From: Campylobacter concisus
GTDB taxonomy: Bacteria; Campylobacterota; Campylobacteria; Campylobacterales; Campylobacteraceae
Length of the DNA stretch: 64,000 nucleotides
NCBI RefSeq assembly: GCF_015229955.1
Contig: NZ_JAAKYZ010000007.1
Span: 24,345 to 88,344, forward strand
Direction of reading: 5' to 3'
A program made the translations under genes and the position numbers. Below are positions 17,023-26,763 of the stretch, piece after piece. Numbering within the stretch: position 1 is the first letter of the stretch; every line of letters begins with the position of its first letter. The notes beneath the pieces were generated by a model. It had not been told where the DNA came from. It was given only the letters and a program-made list of their open reading frames with translations, and ran no database searches.

Positions 17023-18207
17023 TTAGCCCTTGGATTTTATTTTCTCTAGCCACTCATTTAGCGTTTTTTCAAAGCCTATGCCCTTGCTTTTGTAAAAAAC
17101 GAGCGGTTTTTCTAGATATTTTTGCTCGACCCAGCCGCCAAAATCATGCGGATAAAGGTAGTCCTTGCTCTCTTTTGTGTGATTTTTTAGATATGGCGGG
17201 ATCTTTAAAATTTCTTCGCTTTGCACATATCTTAGGGCGGCATTTATCGCGTTGTAGCTGGAGTTTGACTTTGGCGAGCTAGCTAGATAGACGGCGCACT
17301 GAGCCAGTATGATCCTAGCCTCTGGAAAGCCTATCTCTTTTACCGCACTTAGTGTGCTTGCGGCTAAATTTAGCGCATTTGGGTTTGCGTTGCCGATGTC
17401 TTCGCTGGCAAATATCGCCATCCTTCTAGCGATGAAGTCCGCACTCTCGCCAGAGTCTATGAGCCTTGCTAGGTAGTATATGACGGCGTTTTCGTCGCTT
17501 CCGCGCATACTTTTTATAAAAGCACTTGCTAGCTCATAGTGCGTGTCGTCCTCTTTTGCTCCCTCTTTTAGGGCGTTTTGTCGAAGTGTTTTTAAATTTT
17601 CTAAGCTCACATTTTCATCAAGCGTGACGGCAAATTCTAATAAATTTAGCATAGCTCTTGCGTCACCGCCGCTACTTTTAAAGAGATACTCCTTCGCCTC
17701 CTCGTTAATACTAAATGAAATTTGCTCTCTTATCTTGCCAAGAAGCTCCTCAAAATCGCTACTGCTAAGCGGTCTAAACTCAAAGAGCATCGAGCGACTT
17801 CTGATACCTGAGCTTAGTGTGAAAAAGGGATTTTCAGTGCTAGCGCCGATGACTAGGGCTTTGTAGTTTTCCATGGGGATGAGCAGTGCTTCTTGCTGGG
17901 TTTTGCTAAGCCTATGGATCTCATCTATGAAAAAGAGCGGCTTGTTTAGGGCGTTTTCGTAGTTTTTTAAAATTTTGCGGAAGTCATCTATCTTTAAATT
18001 TCCGCCGTCAAACTCGTAAAAGTCGTAGTTTGCACCACTTGCCACCGCCCTTGCAAAGCTCGTCTTGCCACAGCCTGCTGGACCATAAAAGATGGAGTGC
18101 GGGATTTTGCTAGAGGCTATAAATTTTAAAAATGCCGCTTTAACCGCCTTTTGACCGCAAATCTCATCCAAGTTTTTTGGTCTAAACATCAGTGCAAGTG
18201 AGCTCAA
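17023..18207 (-). CDS. rarA: Replication-associated recombination protein A (RarA/MgsA, AAA+)
   Basis: This 394-residue AAA+ ATPase is related to clamp-loader subunits and acts at stalled replication forks. Walker A is GPAGCGKTS (42-50), Walker B LFFIDEIHRL (about 95-104), sensor 1 is in VIGASTENPFF, and sensor 2 in SGGDARAMLNLLE. The MgsA C-terminal tetramerisation region follows (ARRMAIFASEDIGNANPNAL). The start is a TTG at 18207 with AAGGAG five bases upstream, since the next ATG would remove residues before MFRPKNLDE. It lies 2 bp from the gene upstream, so the two are probably co-transcribed. Confidence 0.93.
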   Translation of the reverse strand: MSSLALMFRPKNLDEICGQKAVKAAFLKFIASSKIPHSIFYGPAGCGKTSFARAVASGANYDFYEFDGGNLKIDDFRKILKNYENALNKPLFFIDEIHRLSKTQQEALLIPMENYKALVIGASTENPFFTLSSGIRSRSMLFEFRPLSSSDFEELLGKIREQISFSINEEAKEYLFKSSGGDARAMLNLLEFAVTLDENVSLENLKTLRQNALKEGAKEDDTHYELASAFIKSMRGSDENAVIYYLARLIDSGESADFIARRMAIFASEDIGNANPNALNLAASTLSAVKEIGFPEARIILAQCAVYLASSPKSNSSYNAINAALRYVQSEEILKIPPYLKNHTKESKDYLYPHDFGGWVEQKYLEKPLVFYKSKGIGFEKTLNEWLEKIKSKG

Positions 18208-18209
18208 AT

Positions 18210-18740
18210 TTACTCCTTTATCGCTTTTGGCAAAATTTTAGCCTTTGCGCTAAGGCTTTCTATCTTTAGCTCATAAATTTTAGTAATCTTTAACCCATAC
18301 TGAGCCGCTGTTTCAAAGGTGTTCATCGCATAGGCTGTGTATTTTAGGCTGAGAATTTTTAAAATTTCATATTTTTTAGCTTCGTCTGTGATCTCATAAA
18401 CTCTAGTTTTTGCGATGGCGCTTTTATACTCAGTCGTAAAAACCTTGCCTCCAAGTGCCTTGCCATCGTTTTTTATCGCATCTAGCTCGCTATCATTTAG
18501 ATGCGGGACTTTATTAAAGCTTACACAAACAAACTCCACTCTTCGCCCATCTTGAAGCAGTTTTGCCTTACAGCCAGCGGTAGCTCCATGTATAAAAATG
18601 CTTTCACCAACTCTAACTGGCGAGATAGGCACGCTAAAAATTTCTCCCTCATCATCCACACATGAAATTACCGCATATTCACATTCATCTATGATTTTTA
18701 AGCCATCTTCACGGCTTAGCTCTCTATCTTTTCGTCTCAT
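18210..18740 (-). CDS. Pyridoxamine 5'-phosphate oxidase-like flavin protein (NimA-type)
   Basis: This 176-residue split-barrel protein begins with the family pattern ECEYAVISCVDDEGEIFSVP, followed by SIFIHGATAGCKAKLL and VEFVCV. Relatives bind FMN or F420 and include nitroimidazole-resistance (Nim) proteins, but the physiological substrate is usually unknown. AAAGGAT precedes the ATG. It is the first gene of a two-gene unit with rarA. Confidence 0.8.
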   Translation of the reverse strand: MRRKDRELSREDGLKIIDECEYAVISCVDDEGEIFSVPISPVRVGESIFIHGATAGCKAKLLQDGRRVEFVCVSFNKVPHLNDSELDAIKNDGKALGGKVFTTEYKSAIAKTRVYEITDEAKKYEILKILSLKYTAYAMNTFETAAQYGLKITKIYELKIESLSAKAKILPKAIKE

Positions 18741-18821
18741 TTTTTATCCTTTTTTTGGAAAGAGCATTTTAAAATTTAAGTGCTTAAAGGCTAGTATAAC
18801 GCAAAAATTTCAAGGAAAAAC

Positions 18822-19115
18822 ATGAAAAAAATAGCTATTTTTGCCATTTTGCTTGGCATAAACTTAGTCCATGCAAACGATGTTTGCAATGAATATATAA
18901 AGCAAAGTAGGCTCTATCTTGACGAGCTTTATGCCAAAGAGAGCAAACGACTTGCAAATGATGAAAAGGCGTTAAGGCTTTTTGAGCTTAAATTTGATGA
19001 GTTTAAACAAAGACAAAGCGGCCAAGAAGCCATAATTTTGCAAAACAAAGATGAGAAATTTTGCAAAAGAAAGCTTGAAGAGACAAACAAACTTTTAAAT
19101 GATCTAAAAAAATAG
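18822..19115 (+). CDS. Small secreted hypothetical protein
   Basis: This 97-residue protein has a clean signal peptide (MKKIAIFAILLGINLVHA, cleavage after HA). The mature part is highly charged and helical, probably coiled-coil, with two cysteines (VCNEY, FCKRK) that could form a disulfide in the periplasm. AAGGA precedes the ATG. It converges on ung with one base between the stops. I do not recognise a family. Confidence 0.75.
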   Translation: MKKIAIFAILLGINLVHANDVCNEYIKQSRLYLDELYAKESKRLANDEKALRLFELKFDEFKQRQSGQEAIILQNKDEKFCKRKLEETNKLLNDLKK

Positions 19116-19116
19116 A

Positions 19117-19809
19117 TCAAATTTTTACGTTTAGATCCCAGTCTATTGGCGTTTTACCGTGATTTGCTAGGTAGATATTTGCCTTTGAGAAATGACGGCA
19201 GCCAAAAAATGCGCCACGAGCCAGTGGGCTTGGATGTGCTGCCTCTAAGATAAGGTGCTTGCTGGCGTCAATGAGCGGTGCTTTGGCTCTAGCTGGATTG
19301 CCCCAAAGTATAAAAACTACGTTTTGTAAATTTTGGCTAACTTTTTTTATTACAGCGTCAGTAAAGCCTTGCCAGCCAAAGTTTGCGTGGGAATTTGCCA
19401 CTCCAGCGCTTACGCTTAAAGTCGAGTTTAGAAGCAGCACGCCTTGCTTTGCCCACTTTGTAAGATCGCCGCTATTTGGCTCTTTTATGCCAAGATCGGC
19501 GTAAATTTCTTTGTAGATATTTACAAGACTTGGTGGGGCTTTTACGCCACTAGGCACTGAAAAACTTAGCCCCATGGCTTGATTTGCACCGTGGTATGGA
19601 TCTTGGCCTAGGATGACGACTTTGACAGAGTGAAAAGGCGTTAGATTAAATGCATTAAAAATAAGTGCACTTGGTGGATAGACGACGCCAGTACTCTTTG
19701 CTTTTAAGAAATTTTCTTTGATATGCGCGAAATTTTCACTCAAAAACTCATCTTTTAGCACCTCTTTCCAACTTGGCTCAATCTTTATATCATCTAAATT
19801 TATCTGCAT
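19117..19809 (-). CDS. ung: Uracil-DNA glycosylase, family 1
   Basis: This 230-residue enzyme excises uracil from DNA in base-excision repair. It has the water-activating motif VVILGQDPYHG with catalytic Asp70, the uracil-binding LLLNSTLSV and FILWGNPA, and the C-terminal DNA-intercalation motif HPSPLARGAF. Length and motif spacing match bacterial Ung. It is transcribed away from the divergent YbaK-like gene, 64 bp apart. Confidence 0.97.
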   Translation of the reverse strand: MQINLDDIKIEPSWKEVLKDEFLSENFAHIKENFLKAKSTGVVYPPSALIFNAFNLTPFHSVKVVILGQDPYHGANQAMGLSFSVPSGVKAPPSLVNIYKEIYADLGIKEPNSGDLTKWAKQGVLLLNSTLSVSAGVANSHANFGWQGFTDAVIKKVSQNLQNVVFILWGNPARAKAPLIDASKHLILEAAHPSPLARGAFFGCRHFSKANIYLANHGKTPIDWDLNVKI

Positions 19810-19873
19810 TTTCCTGTCTTTTGTAAGTTTTAGCGGTATAATTTTAACTAAAATTTATCTAAAGGAAAGAGTT

Positions 19874-20440
19874 GTGTCTGAGCAAATTTTTAATAAGATA
19901 TATGAGCTTCTTAGCAAGAATGAAGCCAAATTTAAAGTCCTAAATCATGAGAGTGCGACCACTTCAGAAGAGGTGGCAAAACTTAGGGGAACAAAGATGA
20001 GCCAAGGCGCAAAGGCTCTAGTTTGCTCTATAAAAGGGGTAGATGAGGAAAAATTTAGGCAAATTTTTAAAGATGAAAATGTGCTAAATGATTATTTGCT
20101 AAGCGATGAAAAGCCAGCGATGAAGGCTGGTAAAATTTATATTTTGGCTATTTTGCCAGCCGATATGCAAGCAAATCTTGATAGCTTGACACAAAAATTT
20201 GACGGCAAAAGAGCAAGCCTAGCTAGTCCAGATGAAGTTTTGGCATTGACAGATTGTGTTTTTGGTTCAGTGCCACCATTTAGCTTTCATAAAAATTTAC
20301 ACATTGTAGTTGATGAAAGGTTGCTACAAAGAAACGATGAGATCGCATTTAATGCAGGACTACTTGATAGATCGATCATTTTAAATACAAAAGATTATAC
20401 AAAGATAGTACGACCAACGCTAATAAATTTTGCAGAATAA
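19874..20440 (+). CDS. YbaK/ProX-type aminoacyl-tRNA deacylase
   Basis: This 188-residue YbaK-fold protein probably hydrolyses mischarged tRNA in trans. Family features are NHESATTSEEVAKLRGTKMS, the conserved Lys in GAKALVCS, and VFGSVPPFSFHKNLHIVVDE, then NAGLLDRSIILNT. I placed the start at GTG 19874, with AAGGA 8 bp upstream. An in-frame start at 19718 would run back into ung and adds unrelated residues. Specificity (Pro, Cys or Ala) is not readable. Confidence 0.82.
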   Translation: MSEQIFNKIYELLSKNEAKFKVLNHESATTSEEVAKLRGTKMSQGAKALVCSIKGVDEEKFRQIFKDENVLNDYLLSDEKPAMKAGKIYILAILPADMQANLDSLTQKFDGKRASLASPDEVLALTDCVFGSVPPFSFHKNLHIVVDERLLQRNDEIAFNAGLLDRSIILNTKDYTKIVRPTLINFAE

Positions 20441-20442
20441 AA

Positions 20443-20470
20443 AGTGCTAGGCTAACCACTTCCTAGCACT
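20443..20470 (+). terminator. Terminator-like hairpin after the YbaK-type gene
   Basis: A perfect 9-bp stem, AGTGCTAGG pairing with CCTAGCACT around a 10-nt loop, begins 2 bp after the stop codon. No T-run follows, so termination strength is uncertain. Confidence 0.5.
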
Positions 20471-20789
20471 AAATATTGTCGGGAGAAAAATGAATTTAAA
20501 TAATGCAAAGACGAGAAATTGCTAAATTCATTTCAAGAACAAATATTATCAGGCATAATCTTAAAATATAATAAATTATATAAATAAAAAGCCTTAAATT
20601 TAGGGATTTATACATTTAAATATAAATATATATATTTCATAAATAAATTTATATATCAAAGCTTGTGGATTTAAAAAGAATTTATAAAAATTTGCTTAGT
20701 AAATATTAAGTTTAGCTTAAAGCCCATTTAGATAAAATCCTTAATCGTTCTTTTATCGTAAAAAAGACAATTTGATATAAGGAAAAACA
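20471..20789. other. AT-rich leader region upstream of thrS
   Basis: About 320 bp without a gene, with long alternating A/T stretches (for example TATATATA near 20625). It presumably holds the thrS-infC promoter; a TAGATAAAAT near 20730 is a possible -10. No ORF, T-box or stable hairpin was seen. Confidence 0.5.
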
Positions 20790-22610
20790 ATGAGCGATAT
20801 CATCGCATACAAACTAAATGGCGAAATAGTCGATACTCAAAGTATCGTAGGGCGCGAGAGTAGTGCCGAGCCTATCTATTTTGACAACTCAAAAGAGGCA
20901 CTACACGTTATCAGACACTCCTGTGCACACCTCATGGCACAAGCTATCAAATCACTCTATCCAAAGGCAAAATTCTTTGTCGGACCAAACGTAGAAGATG
21001 GGTTTTATTATGATTTTAGAGTTGATGATGAGGGCACGAAGCTAGGCGAGAGCGATCTAGCAGCGATCGAAGAAAAAATGAAAGAGCTTGCTGAGAAGAA
21101 AATTGATATCATCAAAACCTGCTCAACCAAAGCTAATATGAGCGATAAATTTAAAGATGACGACCTAAAACAAGAGGTCTTAAAAAGAATCCCAGATGGT
21201 GAAGTTAGCAGCTATTCGCAAGGCGATTTTGAGGATCTTTGCCGCGGACCACACGTACCAAATACTAAATTTTTAAAATTTTTCAAGCTTACACGCGTGG
21301 CTGGAGCTTATCTTGGCGGCGATGAGAGCCGTGAGATGCTAACTAGAATTTACGGCACAGCTTATGCAGATAAAGAGAGTTTAAAAGAGCACATCCGAAT
21401 CATTGAAGAGGCCAAAAAGCGTGACCACAGAAAGCTTGGCACCGAGATGAAACTATTTACTTTTGATGAAGAAGTGGGTGGCGGCTTGCCGATATGGTTA
21501 CCAAATGGTGGACGCTTGCGCTCTAAGTTAGAGCAAATTTTATACAAAGCTCACCGCGACCGCGGCTACGAGCCAGTGCGAGGTCCTGAGCTTTTAAAGG
21601 CTGATGTGTGGAGAAGAAGCGGCCACTACGCAAACTACAAAGAAAATATGTACTTTACAACGATCGATGAGACAGAGTATGGCATCAAGCCGATGAACTG
21701 CGTTGGCCACATCAAAGTCTATCAAAGTGACATCCGCTCTTACCGCGATCTCCCGCTTAAATTTTTCGAGTACGGCGTCGTTCACCGCCATGAGAAAAGT
21801 GGCGTGCTTCACGGACTTTTTAGAGTTCGCGAATTTGCACAAGATGACTCACATATCTTTTGTATGCCAAGCCAGATCAAAGAAAATATCCTAGAAATTT
21901 TAAAATTTGCTGGCAAGATAATGGAAAATTTTGGCTTTCATTACGAGATGGAAATTTCGACCAAGCCCGCAAAAGCGATCGGCGGAGATGAAATTTGGGA
22001 AACTGCGACCAAAGCGCTAAAAGAAGCGCTTGACGAAAACGGCTTTAAATACGGTATCGACGAGGGCGGCGGCGCATTCTACGGTCCAAAAATCGACATC
22101 AAAATCACCGATGCACTAAAACGAAAATGGCAGTGCGGCACGATCCAGGTCGATTTTAACCTACCTGAGCGCTTTGATCTGGGCTACATCGACGCAAATA
22201 ACGAAAGACAACGCCCTGTAATGCTTCACAGAGCACTGCTTGGCAGTTTTGAGAGATTCATAGGAATTTTACTTGAGCACACTGCTGGTGAGCTACCATT
22301 TTTTATCGCTCCTACGCAAGTCGTCATTGTACCTATTAGCGACGCACATTTAGACTACGCAAAAGAAATTTCACGTGAGCTAAGAAAGATCAACGTCGAT
22401 AGCGAGATCGCAAGTAAAAATGAGAGTTTAAATAAGAGAATAAGAACGGCTGAAAAACAAAGGGTGCCTATGATAGTCGTGCTAGGCGACAACGAAGTAG
22501 CGAATAAGAGCGTTGCGCTACGCGACAGACAGGCTAGGACGCAGAGCGATATGAGCTTGGCGGAATTTATAAATTTAACGAAGGAGAAACTTAGTGAGGT
22601 ACATTTTTGA
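20790..22610 (+). CDS. thrS: Threonyl-tRNA synthetase
   Basis: This 606-residue class II synthetase charges tRNA-Thr. It has a short TGS-like N-terminus, the editing domain with [11 protein letters not shown], then catalytic motifs: [27 protein letters not shown] with a Zn-ligand Cys, motif 2 as [18 protein letters not shown], and motif 3 near [16 protein letters not shown]. The C-terminal anticodon-binding domain ends the protein. AAGGA lies 8 bp before the ATG. Its stop overlaps the infC start, as often seen for this conserved pair. Confidence 0.98.
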   Translation: MSDIIAYKLNGEIVDTQSIVGRESSAEPIYFDNSKEALHVIRHSCAHLMAQAIKSLYPKAKFFVGPNVEDGFYYDFRVDDEGTKLGESDLAAIEEKMKELAEKKIDIIKTCSTKANMSDKFKDDDLKQEVLKRIPDGEVSSYSQGDFEDLCRGPHVPNTKFLKFFKLTRVAGAYLGGDESREMLTRIYGTAYADKESLKEHIRIIEEAKKRDHRKLGTEMKLFTFDEEVGGGLPIWLPNGGRLRSKLEQILYKAHRDRGYEPVRGPELLKADVWRRSGHYANYKENMYFTTIDETEYGIKPMNCVGHIKVYQSDIRSYRDLPLKFFEYGVVHRHEKSGVLHGLFRVREFAQDDSHIFCMPSQIKENILEILKFAGKIMENFGFHYEMEISTKPAKAIGGDEIWETATKALKEALDENGFKYGIDEGGGAFYGPKIDIKITDALKRKWQCGTIQVDFNLPERFDLGYIDANNERQRPVMLHRALLGSFERFIGILLEHTAGELPFFIAPTQVVIVPISDAHLDYAKEISRELRKINVDSEIASKNESLNKRIRTAEKQRVPMIVVLGDNEVANKSVALRDRQARTQSDMSLAEFINLTKEKLSEVHF

Positions 22611-23125
22611 GTAAGGAAAATGAAGTATTGCTCAATGAGGACATAAGGGCGAGAGAGGTAAGATGTGTAGGGGATGATGGCACGGCATACGGTGTCATCT
22701 CAAGAGAAGAGGCTTTAGAGATCTCAAATAAGCTTGGGCTTGATCTAGTGCTTATAGCGCCAGATGCGAAGCCGCCAGTTTGCAAGATAATGGATTATGG
22801 TAAATTCCGCTATCAGCAAGAGAAAAAGCAAAAAGAAGCCAAGAAAAAGCAAAAAACCATCGAGATAAAAGAGATAAAACTCTCTGTCAAGATCGCCCAA
22901 AATGATATAAACTACAAGGTTAAACACGCAAGTGAGTTTTTGCAAGATGGCAAACACGTTAAATTTCGTGTATTTTTAAAGGGTCGCGAGATGAGTACTC
23001 CAGAAGCTGGTGTAGCTATGCTTGAGAAGGTCTGGGAAATGATAAAAAATGAAGCTGATCGCGACAAAGAACCTATGATAGAAGGTCGTTATGTAAATAT
23101 GCTTGTAACTCCAAAAAAGGGTTAA
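22607..23125 (+). CDS. infC: Translation initiation factor IF-3
   Basis: This 172-residue IF-3 controls start-codon fidelity and subunit dissociation. It has [18 protein letters not shown] at the N-domain, the basic linker [20 protein letters not shown], and the C-domain [12 protein letters not shown]. The only sensible start is TTG at 22607, which overlaps the thrS stop (TTGA); GAGG lies about 8 bp upstream. Rare start codons are typical of infC because IF-3 represses its own translation from them. Confidence 0.95.
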   Translation: MSKENEVLLNEDIRAREVRCVGDDGTAYGVISREEALEISNKLGLDLVLIAPDAKPPVCKIMDYGKFRYQQEKKQKEAKKKQKTIEIKEIKLSVKIAQNDINYKVKHASEFLQDGKHVKFRVFLKGREMSTPEAGVAMLEKVWEMIKNEADRDKEPMIEGRYVNMLVTPKKG

Positions 23126-23131
23126 ATTTTC

Positions 23132-23161
23132 ACAAAGAGCAGGCTAGGGCTTGCTCTTTGT
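23132..23161 (+). terminator. Terminator hairpin after thrS-infC
   Basis: A perfect 10-bp stem (ACAAAGAGCA with TGCTCTTTGT) around a 10-nt loop lies 6 bp past the infC stop. A T-rich stretch follows about 8 bp later. Confidence 0.65.
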
Positions 23162-23828
23162 TACATTAAATTTTTTAATACAAAAACTTATAAATAACTA
23201 TTTTCAAAAATCCTATCATTTTTATATGTGTTAAATTTACGCAAAGGCGTTTGCAGGGTTGATATACCTTATGGTTAAATTTGATAGGCAAAATTTGGAT
23301 GTGGTTTAAATTTAGTAAATTTTGGTCTTTACTTGCTGGAATTTACCCGCTTTGTTATCGCTCGTATGGATGTTGTGCTGAAAATATTTCTTGTGAGCTT
23401 ACAAAATTTGAGTGCTTGCGTGAGTATTTTTAAGCTAAATTTTGCCTAATATTTAGCTAAATTTGGTAATGGGATATCGCTTTAATAATACTTTTTACAA
23501 AAAGCTTTGACTACTCTTGGTTTTATGTGGCGACCAAATTTGACGATAAATTTGCTTGTTCGTGGATTAAATGTAGCAAATTTTAATTTTTGCTTACTAG
23601 AATTTGCTCCATCCTTTTTCTGCCAACCATTACATGGGTGCTTTGCTGAAATTCGACTAGGCAAGAGCTCGCCTGAAAGAGTAAATTTGATAACTTCTTT
23701 CGAGTTGTAAATTCATAGTGTCTGTTCGAGTGTTATAAGCTAAATTTCGCCTAGTAGCTGTATAAATTTGCTAAGAGATTCGTTTGTTTGTAGCTTAAAT
23801 TTATAAAAGAGAATTTAGGCTGGGTGAG
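23162..23828. other. Non-coding or decayed stretch
   Basis: About 670 bp of AT-rich sequence with many AAATTT words and frequent stops in all frames. Two short open frames on opposite strands overlap each other (23482-23710); neither has a ribosome-binding site or recognisable motif. It is probably eroded genes. Confidence 0.5.
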
Positions 23829-24125
23829 CATAAATTTACTAAATTTTATAAGCCATTTCTTGGTAAAAATCAAATGCCCTATAATCTGCTTGGATAAAAT
23901 TTAGTGTTTGCTCATTCTCTGTCAGGACTTCTTCATTTTGCCTTGTTATATCGATGCCAGCTAACACTATAAAAATTTCTCGATCGCAACGCGCCCGCTA
24001 CAAATTTCTTCATCTTTAAACAGCCACACATAAACATACCACTCGTGCAATCAAGCAAAAGCATACATGGCAAAAACTTTCAAATTTGTTGCACAAATCT
24101 CGCCACTCCACTATTTGCTACTACG
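23829..24125 (-). pseudogene. Decayed duplicate of the SMI1/KNR4-family gene at 25947-26531
   Basis: Minus-strand translation gives fragments in shifted frames that match the intact gene on the other side of gdhA: LLLDCTSG, then VYVWLFKDEEIC, then TLNFIQADYRAFDFYQEMA (intact copy: ILNFVQADDTALDFWQEMA). DNA identity is visible over most of the interval, including the trailing AATTTAGGCT sequence past the stop codon. Several frameshifts and stops make it non-functional. The N-terminal half is too eroded to place. Confidence 0.75.
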
Positions 24126-24328
24126 CCAGCTTTTTGACAAAATTTCTATTAAATGCTCTAAAAATAGTAATCTGCTCGCCACCTTAGTATCAATATTTTA
24201 AATTTAGGCGAGCTTCAAATCCACATATATACAATACTTCAAACTAGCGTAAAATTGATAGTTTGTCAGTAAAATTTGCCACACAAAAGGCAAATTCTTT
24301 TTTAACTAAAAACCCAAAGTAACTTCAT

Positions 24329-24367
24329 ATAAATTTACGTCCAAATTTAACTTGGACGTAAATTTAT
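24329..24367 (-). terminator. Strong hairpin downstream of gdhA
   Basis: A perfect 16-bp stem (ATAAATTTACGTCCAA and its complement) closes a 7-nt loop and lies 22 bp beyond the gdhA stop on the minus strand. Its A/T-rich base could provide the U-tract in either direction. Confidence 0.7.
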
Positions 24368-24389
24368 AGAGCAAAGAGCAAAATCAGCC

Positions 24390-25748
24390 CTACACGTATC
24401 CCTGATCTATCATCGCGTCGGCCACTTTTCTAAAGCCCGCGATATTTGAGCCAAGCACCAGATTTCCCTCGTCGCCAAACTCTTTGCTAGTCTCGTAGCT
24501 AAGCTCAAAGATATGATTCATTATGCCGTGCAGCCTATGATCGACCTTTTCAAAGCTCCATGCGGTCATACCTGCATTTTGCATCATTTCTAGGCCTGAC
24601 GTGCCCACGCCGCCCGCGTTTGCCGCCTTTGCCGGAGCGAAGTAAAAATCCTTTTGCGCTAGCATAAAATTTATCGCATCAAGCGTGCTTGGCATATTTG
24701 CGCCCTCAGCCACGAAACGGCAGCCGTTAGCGTAGAGCGTCTTTATGTCGGCTAGATGCAGCTCGTTTTGCGTCGCGCACGGAAACGCCCCGTCGCACGG
24801 CACGTCCCACACGCCGTTTCTGCCCTCTTTGTACTCGCCCACGCTTACGTATTTTGCGTTCGGTCTAAATTTAACGTATTCGCTAAGGCGCGCGCGTTTG
24901 ACCTCTTTTAGCTCTTTAAGCACCGCTAGATCGATGCCCTCGGCGTCGTAAACGTATCCGTTTGAATCAGAAACCGTGATAGGCAGCGCGCCTACTTGAT
25001 AGAGCTTTTCTACCGTGTATATGGCGACGTTTCCGCTACCGCTTATGCTGCATTTTTTGCCTTCTAGCCCAAGCCCAGCTTTTTGCAGCATATTTTGCGT
25101 AAAATAGACTAACCCGTATCCAGTCGCTTCCGTACGCGCTAGGCTGCCGCCCCAGTTTAAGCCTTTGCCCGTGAGTATGCCGTCAAATCTGCCCGTGAGT
25201 TTTTTATACTGCCCAAACATATAGCCGATCTCGCGCGCGCCCACGCCGATGTCGCCTGCGGGTACGTCTACAGTGTTGCCGATGTGGCGGTATAGCTCGC
25301 TCATAAACGCTTGGCAAAAGCGCATTATCTCGCCCTCGCTCTTGCCTTTTGGATCAAAGGTGCTGCCGCCTTTTGCGCCGCCGATATTTACGCCCGTGAG
25401 CGAATTTTTAAAAATTTGCTCAAATCCAAGAAATTTTAGTACGCCAAGATCGACGCTAGGATGCAGTCTGATACCGCCTTTATAGGGGCCCACGGCTGAG
25501 TTAAACTGCACGCGGTAGCCGTTATTTACCTGCGGTCTGCCGTCGTCGCCCGTGTATGTGACGCGAAATATCACCGTGCGCTCAGGGATGACGATGCGCT
25601 CTAGGATTGCGTGTTTTTGGTACTTGCTCTCTCTTTTTATAAGCGGCTCGAGGCTATTTAAAACCTCGGTCGCAGCCTGGACAAAGACGCCTTGACCCGG
25701 ATTGGTCTTTTTTATCCACTCCATCGTTTTTTCGATGTACTCGCTCAT
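24390..25748 (-). CDS. gdhA: NADP-specific glutamate dehydrogenase
   Basis: This 452-residue hexameric enzyme aminates 2-oxoglutarate to glutamate. Motifs include the substrate-binding PYKGGIRLHPSVDLGVLKFL, GGAKGGSTFDPKGKS with the catalytic Lys region, VPAGDIGVGAREIGYM, the dinucleotide-binding SGSGNVAIYTVEKL, and NAGGVGTSGLEMMQN. The length is normal. Its codon use is notably richer in G and C (many CGC, GCG, GCC codons) than the flanking genes, and decayed sequence lies on both sides, suggesting acquisition from elsewhere or different selection. It is monocistronic. Confidence 0.97.
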   Translation of the reverse strand: MSEYIEKTMEWIKKTNPGQGVFVQAATEVLNSLEPLIKRESKYQKHAILERIVIPERTVIFRVTYTGDDGRPQVNNGYRVQFNSAVGPYKGGIRLHPSVDLGVLKFLGFEQIFKNSLTGVNIGGAKGGSTFDPKGKSEGEIMRFCQAFMSELYRHIGNTVDVPAGDIGVGAREIGYMFGQYKKLTGRFDGILTGKGLNWGGSLARTEATGYGLVYFTQNMLQKAGLGLEGKKCSISGSGNVAIYTVEKLYQVGALPITVSDSNGYVYDAEGIDLAVLKELKEVKRARLSEYVKFRPNAKYVSVGEYKEGRNGVWDVPCDGAFPCATQNELHLADIKTLYANGCRFVAEGANMPSTLDAINFMLAQKDFYFAPAKAANAGGVGTSGLEMMQNAGMTAWSFEKVDHRLHGIMNHIFELSYETSKEFGDEGNLVLGSNIAGFRKVADAMIDQGYV

Positions 25749-25919
25749 TTTGGCTCCTATTCGTCAAATTTTCGTAGTTGAATATTAACTCTCCTAGAAA
25801 AAATTTTTATTTAAATTTATTTTTATATTTTTATTTTAGGCAATGAGCGTTACATATCGAAACTAAATTTATAAAAAGTGGTTTTTGTTTCGATCGCTGG
25901 GATAAATTTATAAAATAGA

Positions 25920-25943
25920 ATTTAGGCTGAGTGGAGCCTAAAT
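25920..25943 (-). terminator. Hairpin after the SMI1/KNR4-family gene
   Basis: A 9-bp stem (ATTTAGGCT with AGCCTAAAT) and 6-nt loop lie just beyond the stop of the minus-strand gene. A degenerate version of the same sequence follows the decayed duplicate near 23812. Confidence 0.5.
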
Positions 25944-25946
25944 TTA

Positions 25947-26531
25947 CTAAATTTGCGCCATCTCTTGCCAAAAATCAAGTGCTGTGTCGTCTGCTTGGAC
26001 AAAATTTAGGATTTGTTTGGCTGATGGCATGGCTTCATCATTTAGTCTTGCTATATAGGTGCTGGCAAGCGCTATGAAAAATTTTTCAAAGTCGCTTGCG
26101 ACGCACCTGCTGCAAAGCTCCTCATCTCCAAAGAGCCATGCATAGACCGCGCCACTCGTGCAATCAAGCAAAAATATCCACGGATCACCCACGGCAAAGA
26201 CTATCAAATTTAAAGGGCGAGCTTCACCTTGCCACCATTTGCCACCAAACTCATCTACGCTATTTAGCCGTACTAGCTCACTCACGTAATCGCCTTTGGA
26301 GCCAAATTTGACATTGCAAATTTCAAAATTTCCAAGGTCAAATTTGCTTAAAAGCTTTGTAAATTTAGCTGGGAAATTTATGCCAAGAGCTTCTTGTGCG
26401 TTTTTAAGTGCTTGTGCGGTGGCTTTAACATCATTTTGAAGCAAGAGTCTCATGCCAGTCATACCCTCTTGCTCTAGTGGCAAGAAAATTTGATCTAATT
26501 TTTGAGCTATCTGGTTTAACTTTAAAAACAT
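25947..26531 (-). CDS. SMI1/KNR4 (SUKH)-family protein
   Basis: This 194-residue protein has the SUKH-type layout: an N-terminal helix, ALGINFPAKFTKLLSKFDLG (the LP-x-x-[FY]-x-x-[FL]-L region), and later WIFLLDCTSGAVYAWLFGDE, typical of the sheet that ends in an Asp-rich turn. SUKH proteins are often immunity proteins against polymorphic or contact-dependent toxins, though some have other roles. No toxin gene is next to it, but a decayed paralogue lies past gdhA and a broken gene lies on its other side. Immunity is inferred from family only. Confidence 0.7.
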   Translation of the reverse strand: MFLKLNQIAQKLDQIFLPLEQEGMTGMRLLLQNDVKATAQALKNAQEALGINFPAKFTKLLSKFDLGNFEICNVKFGSKGDYVSELVRLNSVDEFGGKWWQGEARPLNLIVFAVGDPWIFLLDCTSGAVYAWLFGDEELCSRCVASDFEKFFIALASTYIARLNDEAMPSAKQILNFVQADDTALDFWQEMAQI

Positions 26532-26763
26532 ATCAGTCCTTTAATCTGCTAAATTTTGGCAAATTTTATCAAATTTAACTCGGTGCGCTTTTAATTTTGA
26601 CCCATTTGTCGCCAAATTTAGACCACAATCTTCATAAATTTAAGAAGCTGGCAGAGATAACTAAGAAAACTAGCAATCACTAAATGCGAGATGTTGCAAA
26701 GAGTTAATGATGAGGTAAATTAGCTTGATAAAGCAGCGTAGCCCATAAAAGAGATTTATAACG
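26532..26763. other. Non-coding stretch
   Basis: AT-rich sequence between two minus/plus gene remnants, with stops in all frames. I see no gene; it probably contains the promoter of the SMI1/KNR4-family gene near 26550. Confidence 0.4.
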
